Part shown: piece by piece, positions 26,811-35,851 of the stretch
Position numbering within the stretch: the stretch's first letter is position 1
How the letters are laid out: each line of letters opens with the position of its first letter
Assembly: GCF_020781835.1 (NCBI RefSeq)
Contig: NZ_JAJGNJ010000004.1
Span: 1 to 64,000, forward strand
DNA from: Microbacterium testaceum
Lineage (GTDB): Bacteria; Actinomycetota; Actinomycetes; Actinomycetales; Microbacteriaceae
Length of the DNA stretch: 64,000 nucleotides
Direction: 5' to 3'
Notes under the pieces: generated by a model
What the model saw: only the letters and a program-made list of their open reading frames with translations
Told to the model about the DNA's origin: nothing
Databases searched by the model: none
Program-made: the position numbers and the translations under genes

Positions 26811-27571
26811 CGGCGCACCTCGATCCCCTCGGCCGCCATGGCGTCCTTGACCTGTCCGACCGTGAGCTGGCCGGAGTGGAAGACGGACGCGGCCAGCACG
26901 GCATCGGCACCGGCCTCGACGGCGGGGGCGAAGTGCTCCAGCGCTCCCGCGCCGCCCGAGGCGATCACCGGGACCGCCGCGACCTGACGCATGAGGCGCA
27001 CGAGCTCGAGGTCGAAGCCCTGCTTCGTGCCGTCGGCGTCGATGGAGTTGACCAGCAGCTCACCGGCTCCCCGTTCGACGGCCTCGCGGGCCCAGTCGAG
27101 AGCGTCGAGCGTCGTCTCGGTGCGACCACCGTGGGTCGTCACGACGAACCCGGAGGGGGTGGATGCCGCGCGCTTGACGTCGAGCGACAGCACGATCACC
27201 TGCGCGCCGAAGCGGTCGGCGATCTCATCGATCAGCGCGGGGCGGGCGATCGCGGCGGAGTTGACGCCGATCTTGTCGGCGCCGACGGACAGCAGCCGTG
27301 CGACGTCCTCGGCGGAGCGCACTCCCCCGCCGACCGTCAGCGGGATGAACACCTGCTCGGCCGTCCGGCGCACGACGTCGTACGTCGTGGCGCGCTCGTC
27401 GACCGTCGCGGTGACGTCGAGGAACGTGATCTCGTCGGCGCCCTGCTCGAAGTAGAGCTTGGCGAGCTCGACGGGGTCGCCCATGTCGCGCAGGTCGAGG
27501 AAGTTCACGCCCTTCACCACGCGCCCGGCGGCGACGTCGAGACAGGGGATGATGCGGCGGGCGAGCGTCAT
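26807..27571 (-). CDS. hisF: Imidazole glycerol phosphate synthase cyclase subunit
   Basis: 254 residues. Catalytic Asp lies in [16 protein letters not shown] (Asp11) and in [16 protein letters not shown]. Phosphate-binding motifs are [10 protein letters not shown] and VIASGGAG. With HisH (not in the window) it makes IGP and AICAR. The start overlaps the hisG stop by one base. Confidence 0.97.
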   Translation of the reverse strand: MTLARRIIPCLDVAAGRVVKGVNFLDLRDMGDPVELAKLYFEQGADEITFLDVTATVDERATTYDVVRRTAEQVFIPLTVGGGVRSAEDVARLLSVGADKIGVNSAAIARPALIDEIADRFGAQVIVLSLDVKRAASTPSGFVVTTHGGRTETTLDALDWAREAVERGAGELLVNSIDADGTKQGFDLELVRLMRQVAAVPVIASGGAGALEHFAPAVEAGADAVLAASVFHSGQLTVGQVKDAMAAEGIEVRR

Positions 27572-28413
27572 CAGAGCCTCGCGGCGAGGATCTCGGTCAC
27601 CAGGATCGCCCGGGCGCCGATCGCGTACAGCTCGTCCATGACGCGGTTGACGTCGCGGCGCGGGCTCATGACGCGCACGGCCACCCACTCAGGGTCGCGC
27701 AGCGGGGAGATGGTGGGCGACTCCAGCCCCGGGGCGACGGCGATCGCCTGCTCGACGAGGGCGGTCGGCAGGTCGTAGTCGATGAGCACGTACTTGCGGG
27801 CCGCGAGGACGCCGCGCAGCCGCCGCAGCAGCGTCTCGGTGCCCTCGACCTCGTGCGGTCCCGCGATCAGGACGGCATCCGACTCCAGCAGCACGGGCCC
27901 GAAGATCTCGAGCCCCGCCTGCCGCAGCGTCGTGCCGGTCGAGACGACGTCGGCCACGGCATCCGCGACCCCCAGCTGCACGGCGGACTCGACCGCGCCG
28001 TCCAGCGGCACGATGTCGACCGCCACGCCGCGCTCGTCCAGGAACGCGTCGACAAGGCCCGGGTAGGCCGTTGCCACGCGGAGACCCTGGAGGTCTTCGA
28101 CGTCGGTGAAGCGCCCGGGCCGGCCCGCGAAGCGGAACGTCGACCCGGCGAAGCCGAGCGACTCGATCTCGCGCGCGCCGGGCATACGGGCATCCAGCAG
28201 CAGGTCGCGGCCGGTGATGCCGACGTCCAGAGCGCCCGAGCCGACGTAGGTGGCGATGTCACGGGGACGGAGGTAGAAGAACTCGACCTCGTTGACGGGG
28301 TCGACGGTGTACAGGTCTTTCGAGTCGCGACGTCCGGTGTATCCGGCCTCCGAGAGCATCTCGGCGGCGGTCTCGGCCAGCGACCCCTTGTTCGGCACGG
28401 CGATTCGCAGCAT
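27571..28413 (-). CDS. hisG: ATP phosphoribosyltransferase (long, HisZ-independent form)
   Basis: 280 residues, so it has the C-terminal regulatory domain III (about 205-280) that binds histidine for feedback inhibition. The catalytic part has VPNKGSL, the [10 protein letters not shown] block and the PRPP loop [13 protein letters not shown]. It is the first step of histidine synthesis. It follows hisE by 46 bp; no clear promoter was seen in that gap. Confidence 0.96.
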   Translation of the reverse strand: MLRIAVPNKGSLAETAAEMLSEAGYTGRRDSKDLYTVDPVNEVEFFYLRPRDIATYVGSGALDVGITGRDLLLDARMPGAREIESLGFAGSTFRFAGRPGRFTDVEDLQGLRVATAYPGLVDAFLDERGVAVDIVPLDGAVESAVQLGVADAVADVVSTGTTLRQAGLEIFGPVLLESDAVLIAGPHEVEGTETLLRRLRGVLAARKYVLIDYDLPTALVEQAIAVAPGLESPTISPLRDPEWVAVRVMSPRRDVNRVMDELYAIGARAILVTEILAARL

Positions 28414-28459
28414 GACGGGGGCTTTCGTGGTTCGTGAGCGGCGGGTGGGAGAGCGCGGC

Positions 28460-28723
28460 TCAGAGATGTCGGTAGACGTCCTCGAGCGTCAGGCCCTTCG
28501 CGAGCATGAGCGTCTGCAGGTGGTACAGCAGCTGCGAGATCTCTTCGGCCGCAGCTGCGTCGGACTCGTACTCGGCCGCCATCCACACCTCGGCGGCTTC
28601 CTCGACGATCTTCTTGCCGATGGCGTGCACGCCCGCATCCAGCTGGGCGACGGTGCCGGAGCCGGCCGGGCGTTCGACGGCCTTGGCGCTCAGCTCGGCG
28701 AACAGGTCGTCGAAGGTCTTCAC
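28460..28723 (-). CDS. hisE: Phosphoribosyl-ATP pyrophosphatase
   Basis: 87 residues, all-alpha MazG-like fold with [16 protein letters not shown] (metal-binding Glu residues) and [13 protein letters not shown]. It hydrolyses PR-ATP to PR-AMP, the second step of histidine synthesis. The GTG start is chosen because it begins the family domain ([10 protein letters not shown]) and lies 6 nt behind a TACCCT box. Confidence 0.95.
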   Translation of the reverse strand: MKTFDDLFAELSAKAVERPAGSGTVAQLDAGVHAIGKKIVEEAAEVWMAAEYESDAAAAEEISQLLYHLQTLMLAKGLTLEDVYRHL

Positions 28724-28729
28724 GCCTCT

Positions 28730-28735
28730 AGGGTA
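28730..28735 (-). promoter_or_regulatory. -10 box (TACCCT) of the his unit
   Basis: TACCCT is 6 nt upstream of the hisE GTG; leaderless layout. It would drive hisE-G-F-I and the Trp-associated membrane gene. Confidence 0.5.
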
Positions 28736-28756
28736 TCGGCTCGGCGATGCCCCGGC

Positions 28757-28832
28757 TGCCGGGCGGTGCTCGGGCGGTGCGCCGGCGTTCGGGCGGTGCG
28801 CGGGCGCGCGGCCGGTGCGCGGGCGCGCGCTG
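28757..28832. repeat. GC-rich low-complexity repeat (GGGCGGTGCGC-like units)
   Basis: Several imperfect tandem copies of GGGCGGTGCGC/CGGGCGCGCG upstream of hisE. No coding or RNA feature recognised. Confidence 0.5.
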
Positions 28833-28837
28833 TGCAC

Positions 28838-28904
28838 GCATAAACGCTCTGAGCGTGCGGAAACGCGAGCAGGGCGTGTTTATGCGCGCGGATGGCGTTT
28901 ATGC
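28838..28904. repeat. Long palindromic intergenic repeat, copy 1
   Basis: Left arm GCATAAACGC(28838-28847)-TCTGA-GCGTGCGGAAACGCG and right arm GCGTGTTTATGCGCGC...GCGTTTATGC(28895-28904) are inverted versions of one another, giving a hairpin with arms of about 30 nt. The same layout recurs at 45575-45675 and 51236-51302. It sits between rpe and hisE, 170 bp beyond the rpe stop. Confidence 0.75.
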
Positions 28905-28908
28905 CCGA

Positions 28909-29035
28909 GGCGTCGAGGCGTGCGCGGCATCGAGGCGTGCGCGGCGGCGACGCGTGCGCGGCGTCGAGGCGGCGAGGCGTCGGTGCGCGACGTCGTCGAG
29001 GCATCGAGGCATCGAGGCGTGCGCGGCGGCGCCGT
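28909..29035. repeat. Tandem degenerate repeat (CATCGAGGCGTGCGCGGCG units)
   Basis: About six irregular copies of a unit near CATCGAGGCGTGCGCGGCG (variants GTCGAGG, GCATCGAGG) fill most of the rest of the 351-bp gap between hisE and rpe. Spacing is irregular, so it is neither a CRISPR array nor an iteron set. Probably slippage-generated. Confidence 0.6.
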
Positions 29036-29074
29036 GCCCGATGCCGCTGGCCCCCGGGACCGCCGGAGTCCGGG

Positions 29075-29746
29075 TCAGTGCGCGTGGCGGGCGGCGAGGG
29101 AGCGCAGCGACTGGATCGCGCGGTCGGGATCGTCGGCGCCGAACACCGCAGACCCGGCGACGAAGGTGTCCGCCCCCGCCTCAGCGGCCTGGGCGATCGT
29201 GGACTCGCCGATCCCGCCGTCGACCTGCAGCCACACGCTCGACCCCCGACGGCGGGCCTCGTCGGCGAGAGCGCGGAGCTTCGGCATCGTCTCGGGCATG
29301 AAGGACTGGCCGCCGAAGCCCGGCTCCACCGTCATGACGAGGATCTGATCGAACTCGTTGAGCACGTCGAACAGGTTCTCCACCGGGGTGGCGGGCTTCA
29401 CCGCGACGCCGGCGCGCGCACCGATCGAACGCAGCGTGCGGGCCAGGGCGACGGGCGACGCCGCGGCCTCCAGGTGGAAGGTGACGGATGCCGCTCCGAG
29501 CTCGGCATATTCCGGCGCCCACCGGTCGGGGTCATCGATCATGAGGTGGACGTCCAACGGCACGGGACTGGTGTCCTGGATGCGGCCGACCATCTGCGGA
29601 CCGAAGGTGAGGTTCGGCACGAAGTGGTTGTCCATGACATCCACGTGCACGAAGTCGGCCCCGGAGATGCGGGCGAGCTCCGCCTGCATGTTCACGAAGT
29701 CGGCGGCGAGGATGCTCGGATTGATGCGGGGGGCGTCGGAGGGCAC
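29075..29746 (-). CDS. rpe: Ribulose-phosphate 3-epimerase
   Basis: 223 residues, a TIM barrel. NPSILAADFVN lies at the N-terminus, metal/catalytic residues in HVDVMDNHFVPNLTFG and HLMI, and VMTVEPGFGGQSFM and QVDGGI complete the site. It interconverts ribulose-5-P and xylulose-5-P in the pentose phosphate pathway. The GTG at 29746 begins the conserved domain and follows a CATAAT box by 6 nt; longer starts run antisense-like through rsmB. Confidence 0.95.
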   Translation of the reverse strand: MPSDAPRINPSILAADFVNMQAELARISGADFVHVDVMDNHFVPNLTFGPQMVGRIQDTSPVPLDVHLMIDDPDRWAPEYAELGAASVTFHLEAAASPVALARTLRSIGARAGVAVKPATPVENLFDVLNEFDQILVMTVEPGFGGQSFMPETMPKLRALADEARRRGSSVWLQVDGGIGESTIAQAAEAGADTFVAGSAVFGADDPDRAIQSLRSLAARHAH

Positions 29747-29752
29747 CCGACC

Positions 29753-29758
29753 ATTATG
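29753..29758 (-). promoter_or_regulatory. -10 box (CATAAT) of rpe
   Basis: CATAAT is 6 nt upstream of the rpe GTG, in the 25-bp gap behind rsmB, suggesting rpe can be transcribed alone. Confidence 0.4.
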
Positions 29759-29771
29759 CGAGGGGCGGCGG

Positions 29772-31142
29772 TCACACGCGGTGCAGGAGGGCGATCGACA
29801 TCGCGTCGGTGCCGTGGCGATGCGGCCAGAGCTGGGCGCGGAGCGAGCCGTCGGACTGGGCGGGAAGATCGACGTGCGCACCAGAGATCTCGGCCACCAC
29901 CGCCCGCGCGTCGAGCTCCTCGATCGCGTCCCCGAACTCGCGGCGCACCTCGGCGAGCACGCCGGAGGTCTCGGCCAGGTGCGGGGAGCAGGTCACGTAC
30001 GCCAGCACCCCACCGGGCTTGAGTGCGCCCAGCCCCGCCCGCACGAGCTCGAGCTGCAGCGCGGTGAGGTCGGGCACATCCGCCGGGGTCTTCCGCCACC
30101 GGGCTTCGGGGCGGCGACGCAGAGCGCCTATGCCGGTGCACGGCGCGTCGACCAGGATGCGGTCGTACTCCCCCGCGGCCCGGGCGGCGCGATCGCGGCC
30201 GTCCTCCTCGGTCACCTCGACCTCCAGCGGAACGGATGCCACGGCACGGCGCACCAGTCCGGCGCGGGCGGGTGAGATCTCGTTGGCGTCGAGATGCGCA
30301 CCGCCGGCGAGGGCTTCGGCCGCGAGGAGAGCGGTCTTGCCTCCGGGGCCGGCGCACAGGTCGAGCCACCGCTCCCCCTCGACCACGGGGCGCACCCGGC
30401 TGAGCGTGAGGGCGGCCAGCTGCGACCCCTCGTCCTGCACGCGGATGCGACCGTCGGAGGAGCGGATGAGGGCTTCCGGATCGCCGCCGCGCGTGGTGAA
30501 GGCGGTGGGAGCGAAACGTGCGGCACGGGCGTCGTCGGGGATCTCGGCGAGCCCCGGAAGCGCGATCATCGCCACCCGTGGCGCGTCGTTGTCGGCCGCG
30601 AGGAGGGCGTCGAGTTCGTCGACGCGGCCTTCGGCGGCGAGCGCGCGGCGCAGGGCCCGTACGATCCACACCGGGTGCGAGGTCGTGAGGCCGAGACGTT
30701 CGTCGTCGCTGCGGGCGGCGGCGGTGATCCGCTCCATCCAGTGCCCCGGCGTCTCGCGCGATACCCGCCGCAGGACGGCGTTGGCGAATCCGGCGGCCCC
30801 GCGCCCTCCGCCGTGGCGGCGGGCGAGCTCCACCGACTCGTTGACCGCGGCGTGCGAGGCCACCCGCGTGGACAGCAACTGGTGCACGCCGAGCCTCAGC
30901 GCGTCGAGCACCGGCGGTTCGATGCGGTCCACGGTGCGATCGGCGGCCGCCGCGATGATCGCGTCGTACGTACCACGGCGGCGCAGGGTGCCGTAGGTCA
31001 GCTCGGTGGCCAGCCCTGCGTCCTTGGCATCCAGCTTCGCCCTCTCGATCGCGTGCGGCAGCAGGAGGTTCGCGTACGCTTCGTCGGCCGTGACCGCACG
31101 CAGGACGTCGTAGGCGACGGCGCGCGCTCCCTGCACGGTCAT
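29772..31142 (-). CDS. rsmB: 16S rRNA m5C967 methyltransferase (RsmB)
   Basis: 456 residues. The N-terminal NusB-like RNA-binding domain (about 1-140, ARAVAYDVLRAVTADEAYAN) precedes the SAM-dependent methyltransferase domain with WLDLCAGPGGKTALLAA, catalytic DAPCTGIGALRRRPEARW and second Cys in YVTCSPH. It methylates C967 of 16S rRNA. Its ATG overlaps the fmt stop (ATGA), the usual fmt-rsmB pairing. Confidence 0.96.
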   Translation of the reverse strand: MTVQGARAVAYDVLRAVTADEAYANLLLPHAIERAKLDAKDAGLATELTYGTLRRRGTYDAIIAAAADRTVDRIEPPVLDALRLGVHQLLSTRVASHAAVNESVELARRHGGGRGAAGFANAVLRRVSRETPGHWMERITAAARSDDERLGLTTSHPVWIVRALRRALAAEGRVDELDALLAADNDAPRVAMIALPGLAEIPDDARAARFAPTAFTTRGGDPEALIRSSDGRIRVQDEGSQLAALTLSRVRPVVEGERWLDLCAGPGGKTALLAAEALAGGAHLDANEISPARAGLVRRAVASVPLEVEVTEEDGRDRAARAAGEYDRILVDAPCTGIGALRRRPEARWRKTPADVPDLTALQLELVRAGLGALKPGGVLAYVTCSPHLAETSGVLAEVRREFGDAIEELDARAVVAEISGAHVDLPAQSDGSLRAQLWPHRHGTDAMSIALLHRV

Positions 31143-32056
31143 GATCCCAGCACCGGTTCGCTCGTGCGCAGTCCGCGGAACCAGTCGCCGGCGGCCATGG
31201 CACCCTTCCCCGCGGGCTGCACCGTCTCCAGGCGCAGTGGCGCGGTCGCGGTGCCGACGAGGATCTCGCGTCCGGATGCCATGACGTGGCCCGGCGCTAT
31301 CGGCGGTGCGGAGCTGGCCGAGGCGCGCAGCACCTTCAGCCGCGCTCCGTCGATGGTCGTGTGCGCGCCGGGCTCGGGCGTCACCCCGGCGATGCGCGCT
31401 CTCAGGCTCTCGGCATCCCGGGCGAAGTCGAGAGAGCCGTCGGCGAGCGTCAGCTTCGGCGCGAGCGTGGGCTCGCCGTGCTGGGGCGTCGCGACCGCCG
31501 AACCCTCCGCGATCCCGTCGACCACCCGGGCCAGCAGCGGCGCTCCGAGGTCGGCCAGGGCGTCGAGGACCTCGCCGGCGGTGGCGTTCTCGGGCACGGG
31601 GTAGCGCTCCTCGGCGAAGACGTCACCGGCATCCAGTTCCGCCACCAGCTGGAAGACGCTCGCGCCGGTCTCGCGGTCTCCGGCGATGAGCGCCCGCTGC
31701 ACGGGAGCCGCGCCGCGCCAGCGTGGGAGGAGGGAGAAGTGCAGGTTGATCCACCCGTGCAGGGGGGCCGACAGGAGGGGCTCGCGCACCAGTCCCCCGT
31801 AGGCGACGATGACGCCGAGGTCGGGCTCGAGCGCGCCGATCCGGGCCGTCGCCTCGGCATCGAGGCGGTCCGTCTTGATCACGGGGAGCCCGAGCTCGTC
31901 GGCCGTCTGGGCGACCGGCGACGGCGTCAGGACGCGCTTGCGGCCGAGCGGGGCGTCGGAGCGCGTGACCACGGCGGCGATCTCGTGCGGACCTCCGGCC
32001 AGGGCGCGCAGGGAGGGGACGGCGACGGCGGGGGTGCCGGCGAAGACGAGGCGCAT
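31139..32056 (-). CDS. fmt: Methionyl-tRNA formyltransferase
   Basis: 305 residues. N-terminal FAGTPAVAVPSLRAL, formyl-folate binding and catalysis in NLHFSLLPRWRGAAPVQRAL, then ETGASVFQLVAELDAGDVF, and a C-terminal OB-like tRNA-binding domain (about 205-305). It formylates initiator Met-tRNA. A GAGGAGA site sits 3-8 nt before the ATG. It lies 49 bp after priA and overlaps rsmB. Confidence 0.97.
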   Translation of the reverse strand: MRLVFAGTPAVAVPSLRALAGGPHEIAAVVTRSDAPLGRKRVLTPSPVAQTADELGLPVIKTDRLDAEATARIGALEPDLGVIVAYGGLVREPLLSAPLHGWINLHFSLLPRWRGAAPVQRALIAGDRETGASVFQLVAELDAGDVFAEERYPVPENATAGEVLDALADLGAPLLARVVDGIAEGSAVATPQHGEPTLAPKLTLADGSLDFARDAESLRARIAGVTPEPGAHTTIDGARLKVLRASASSAPPIAPGHVMASGREILVGTATAPLRLETVQPAGKGAMAAGDWFRGLRTSEPVLGS

Positions 32057-32105
32057 GGTTCTCCTCACGCTTCGGGTGCGGGTGGGTGGGACCGGGCGAC
32101 GGCGC

Positions 32106-34088
32106 TCAGAGGTCGGGCTCGGGGAGATCGAGCCGCACTCTGAGTGTATTCCGGGGCCTCGGGCCCTTGTCCTTCGTCGACTTGCGCGCGCGGAGGGCGT
32201 CGGCGACGACACCCGCGCGCAGCGCTTCGGCGACGGCGCGTCCGTGCGCGTAGTCGAAGCGCACCAGAGCGCGGGAGGTCGGGGCATCCGCTGCCGCCGA
32301 GGTGTCGACCGGGCCGAGCACGGCGAGCGCATCGAGGTCGGGCACGGCCTCGCGCAGCTCGGCCAGCAACGCGTCGACGCTCCGGGCGTGTCCTTCGACG
32401 CTCGCGACGCGCACGGCCGGTGGCATGCGCAGCGGTGCCCGATCCGCCAGCTCGGCACGGGCGTATGCCGGCTGGGTCCACGTCGCCAGCGCACGCGCCA
32501 CCGGTCCGGTGACACCGACGAGGTGGACGGGAGCGCCCGGAGCCGCCAGAGCCGCAGCGTTCGACCACCACCGCAGGCAGCTCTCGCCGATGCGGAGAGC
32601 CTCGTTCTGCAGCATCCGGTCGCCGTCGAGCAGGATCACCGCGCGATACCCGCCGCGCGCGATCGGCTCGGCCCCGCGGGTGGCGATGACCAGGGCCGGG
32701 GTGGCATCCACCTCGGCCACCGGATGCGTGCCGTCGGCGACGATCACGCGCGTGTTCGGGAAGGCGCGCCCCAGTTCATCGGCGGTGCGTTCGCTGCCCG
32801 ATGAGGCCATGCGCAGTTTCACCGAACCGCAGTTGCCGCACGTCCACGCGTGTGCACTGCGCCCGCACCACGCGCACACCGGCACCGCGCCCGGCCGCGC
32901 CGCCCGCAAGGGTCCCGCGCAGTGCGCGCACCGCGCAGGACGGCGGCAGTCGGCGCACACGAGCGACGGTGCGTATCCGGGGCGGGCGACCTGCACGAGG
33001 ACGGGACCGCGGACCAACGCCTCGCGCGCCGCCGCGAACGCCGAGGAGGGGACACGCGCGGTGCGCGACTCCCCCTCCCTCGTCGCGCTGAGCACGACCC
33101 GGGGGCTCTCGCGCCGCTTCGGGACCGTCTCCCGCACGTATCCCACCTCGACCAGACGCTGTACGTCGGTGGTGCGGGTGTGCCCCGCGAACACGAGCGC
33201 CGACCCCTCGATCTCCTGCCGCACCAGCGCCGCGTCGCGGGCGTGCACCCCGGGCGCCAGCGGCTCGGCGAGGAGCGAGTCGCCGTCGTCCCAGATCGCC
33301 ACGAGCCCGGTCTCGTGCGACGGGGCATACACGGCGGATCGGCGGCCCACCACGATCACCGGGACCGGCGCGAGGGTCCGGAGGTACTGGGCGTATCGCG
33401 CCGGGCCCGACTGATCGGCGTCGTCGCGCACGACGGCCTCGGTGGGCACCAGTTCGCCCAGCGCCGCCATGAGCTGGGACTGGTCGCGGTAGTCGGGGAC
33501 CACGAGCACGGCGCTCCTGCCCCGCGCGAGGGTGTGCACCGCGGCGGCGGCGAGAAGGTCCGCCCAGGCTCCGCGCGGCAGGTCGCCCGACGGATGCGGC
33601 GGCGCGTCCACGGCGACGCGCTCACCGCCGTCGAGGGCGTCGAGGAGGCCGACGTACGGGGCCAGCAGCGCGTCGGCCCGTTCGAGCGAGGCCCGTGGAA
33701 CGTCGGGAGCCTCTGGCGGTGGGGCCGCGAGCCAGGCCTTTTCCGCCCGCACCATGCGCTTGGGCACCGCCAGTCGTAGGACGTCGCTCACCGAACCGGC
33801 GGCGCGGTCGGCGACCCGGCGGGCGAGGGTGAACAGCCGCTCGGGCAGCACGGGCATCGGCGAGACGACCGACTCGACGGAGGACAGCGGGCGCTCGCTG
33901 CCGTCATCGGCCACGACCTCGACGACGAAGGCATCCATCATCCGTCCCGCGGAGCGCAGCGGCACCTTCACGCGCACGCCCGGCGTCACATCGGCGACCA
34001 ACGGGTGCGGGATGGCGTAGTCGAAGAGCCGGTCGAGCTGGGGCACCGGGGAGTCCAGCTGCACCCGCGCCACGCGCCGGGCGCTCAT
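32106..34088 (-). CDS. priA: Primosomal protein N' (PriA), helicase-degenerate actinobacterial form
   Basis: 660 residues. The N-terminal DNA-binding domain (ARVQLDSPVPQLDRLFDYAI, VRVKVPL) and the zinc region are kept: CADC, CAHC, CAWC and CGNC (about 390-435), eight Cys for two zinc ions. At the helicase core the Walker A loop GxGKT is absent and the DEEH motif is replaced by WDDGD, so ATP hydrolysis and unwinding are unlikely. It probably acts as a structural loader of DnaB at stalled forks. It lies 49 bp ahead of fmt. Confidence 0.93.
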   Translation of the reverse strand: MSARRVARVQLDSPVPQLDRLFDYAIPHPLVADVTPGVRVKVPLRSAGRMMDAFVVEVVADDGSERPLSSVESVVSPMPVLPERLFTLARRVADRAAGSVSDVLRLAVPKRMVRAEKAWLAAPPPEAPDVPRASLERADALLAPYVGLLDALDGGERVAVDAPPHPSGDLPRGAWADLLAAAAVHTLARGRSAVLVVPDYRDQSQLMAALGELVPTEAVVRDDADQSGPARYAQYLRTLAPVPVIVVGRRSAVYAPSHETGLVAIWDDGDSLLAEPLAPGVHARDAALVRQEIEGSALVFAGHTRTTDVQRLVEVGYVRETVPKRRESPRVVLSATREGESRTARVPSSAFAAAREALVRGPVLVQVARPGYAPSLVCADCRRPARCAHCAGPLRAARPGAVPVCAWCGRSAHAWTCGNCGSVKLRMASSGSERTADELGRAFPNTRVIVADGTHPVAEVDATPALVIATRGAEPIARGGYRAVILLDGDRMLQNEALRIGESCLRWWSNAAALAAPGAPVHLVGVTGPVARALATWTQPAYARAELADRAPLRMPPAVRVASVEGHARSVDALLAELREAVPDLDALAVLGPVDTSAAADAPTSRALVRFDYAHGRAVAEALRAGVVADALRARKSTKDKGPRPRNTLRVRLDLPEPDL

Positions 34089-34241
34089 GCGCGTTCTCCG
34101 ACAGCCCGCTGCATCAGGTCGGTGCCGCGCGCGGCGACGCCGAGGCGTGGGCCACGCCGGCTTCGTCGTGCCCGCGGGCACGGATCGAGGGATGCCAGGG
34201 GTGCGGCGTCGCGGTGCACGCCCGGCGCGGGCGCCCCCACG

Positions 34242-35435
34242 TCAGAGTCCGGCGGCGGCGCGCAGGTCGTCGACGCGGTCGGTGCGCTCCCACGTGAAGT
34301 CGGGCAGCTCGCGCCCGAAGTGCCCGTACGCCGCGGTCTGCGCGTAGATCGGGCGCAGGAGGTCGAGCTGGTCGATGATCGCCTTGGGCCGCAGGTCGAA
34401 CACCTCGCGGATGGCGCGGACGATCGTCTCGTCGGCGACGTGCGCCGTACCGAAGGACTCGACGTACAGCCCCACCGGGTTGGCCTTGCCGATCGCATAC
34501 GCGACCTGCACCTCGAGGCGGTCGGCGAGGCCCGCCGCGACGGCGTTCTTGGCGACCCAGCGCATGGCGTACGCCGCGGAGCGGTCGACCTTGGACGGGT
34601 CTTTGCCGCTGAAGGCACCGCCGCCGTGCCGAGAGGCGCCGCCGTAGGTGTCGATGATGATCTTGCGGCCGGTCAGGCCCGCGTCACCCTTCGGACCGCC
34701 GATGATGAACGGGCCGGCGGGGTTGATGTAGTACTGCACCCCGGGCAGGTCGAGTCCGGTGTCGCGCAGCACCGGGTCGATGACCTCGGCCTGCACGAGC
34801 GCGCGCAGTTCGTCCTGGGAGATGTCGGGGTGGTGCTGCGTCGACAGCACGACCGAATCGACCGTGCGGGGGGTGTGCCCGTCGTAACCGAGCGTGACCT
34901 GGGTCTTGCCGTCGGGACGCAGGAACGGCAGCGTGCCGTCGCGGCGGACGGCGGAGAGGCGCTCGGCGATCCGGTGGGCGGTCCAGGCGGCCATGGGCAT
35001 CAGCTGCGGGGTCTCGTTGGTGGCGAAACCGAACATGATGCCCTGGTCGCCGGCACCCTGCAGGTCGCGGGGATCGACCGAACCGCGTTCGCGCTGCTCG
35101 AATGCCTTGTTGACGCCCGCGGCGATGTCGGACGACTGGGCGCCGATCGACACGCTCACCCCGCACGAGTCGCCGTCGAAGCCGGTCTCGCTGGAGGTGT
35201 ACCCGATGCGGTTGACCACGTCGCGCACGATCGCAGGGATCTCGACGTACGCGCTGGTGGACACCTCGCCCGCCACGTGGACGAGCCCGGTGGTCACGAG
35301 GGTCTCGACGGCGACGCGACCGGTCGGGTCTTCGGCGAGGATCGCGTCGAGGATGCTGTCGGAGATCTGGTCGCAGATCTTGTCAGGGTGTCCTTCGGTG
35401 ACGGACTCGGACGTGAACAGGCGCAGGTCGGTCAA
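34242..35435 (-). CDS. metK: S-adenosylmethionine synthase
   Basis: 397 residues. Substrate motifs are [32 protein letters not shown], and the Mg/K and phosphate loop [20 protein letters not shown]. It makes SAM from Met and ATP. The TTG start at 35435 gives the family N-terminus ([11 protein letters not shown]) with GGGAG 7 nt upstream; the nearest in-frame alternative start lies further out. It follows rpoZ by 93 bp with a strong hairpin in the gap. Confidence 0.95.
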   Translation of the reverse strand: MTDLRLFTSESVTEGHPDKICDQISDSILDAILAEDPTGRVAVETLVTTGLVHVAGEVSTSAYVEIPAIVRDVVNRIGYTSSETGFDGDSCGVSVSIGAQSSDIAAGVNKAFEQRERGSVDPRDLQGAGDQGIMFGFATNETPQLMPMAAWTAHRIAERLSAVRRDGTLPFLRPDGKTQVTLGYDGHTPRTVDSVVLSTQHHPDISQDELRALVQAEVIDPVLRDTGLDLPGVQYYINPAGPFIIGGPKGDAGLTGRKIIIDTYGGASRHGGGAFSGKDPSKVDRSAAYAMRWVAKNAVAAGLADRLEVQVAYAIGKANPVGLYVESFGTAHVADETIVRAIREVFDLRPKAIIDQLDLLRPIYAQTAAYGHFGRELPDFTWERTDRVDDLRAAAGL

Positions 35436-35476
35436 GACGACTCCCGGTCGGTTTCGGGCTGGGGACGGGCACAAGT

Positions 35477-35509
35477 ATGCCCCGGACGGCGGACAGCCGC
35501 CCGGGGCAT
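35477..35509 (-). terminator. Strong hairpin between rpoZ and metK
   Basis: ATGCCCCGGACGGC and GCCGCCCGGGGCAT pair over about 14 bp with one mismatch around a 5-nt loop. It starts 20 bp beyond the rpoZ stop and about 40 bp before metK. It is a likely terminator of the pyr-gmk-rpoZ transcript; no U-run follows, so a leader/attenuator role for metK is the alternative. No SAM riboswitch core was recognised. Confidence 0.6.
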
Positions 35510-35528
35510 CGTCACATCTGTGAACGGA

Positions 35529-35783
35529 TCACTCGGCGGCGCGAAGGCGCAGCTTGTCCTCGTGGATCTCGTGCAGAGCGATCGTGAGCGGCTTGTCCTC
35601 GACGGTGGAATCGACCAGCGGGCCCACGTTGTCGAAGAGGTTGCCCTCGTGCAGATCGGAGTAGTAGTCGTTGATCTGACGCGCGCGCTTGGACGCGTAG
35701 ATCACGAGCTGGTACTTCGAGTCGACCTTGTCGAGCAGAGCGTCGATGGGCGGGTCGATGATGCCCTTGTCACGTCCGGCCAT
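35529..35783 (-). CDS. rpoZ: RNA polymerase omega subunit
   Basis: 84 residues. Conserved [20 protein letters not shown] and [11 protein letters not shown], then [17 protein letters not shown]. It aids assembly of the beta' subunit. AGGAGG lies 6 nt ahead of the ATG. It follows gmk in the usual order. Confidence 0.97.
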   Translation of the reverse strand: MAGRDKGIIDPPIDALLDKVDSKYQLVIYASKRARQINDYYSDLHEGNLFDNVGPLVDSTVEDKPLTIALHEIHEDKLRLRAAE

Positions 35784-35851
35784 GGGGAACCTCCTGGTTC
35801 GGCGGGATGGGGTGGATGCGGCGCCCGTCGGCGCCGAAGCATCCTCGTATT

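Noticed and set aside
28909-29035. Possible CRISPR array
   Set aside because: Units are irregular in length and sequence, with no unique spacers; no cas genes nearby.
34089-34241. Possible small gene between metK and priA
   Set aside because: The open frames there extend from the metK antisense or alternate frame; no start signal or family.
35436-35528. Possible SAM riboswitch ahead of metK
   Set aside because: Only a simple hairpin; none of the conserved SAM-I, SAM-II or SAM-IV core sequences seen.
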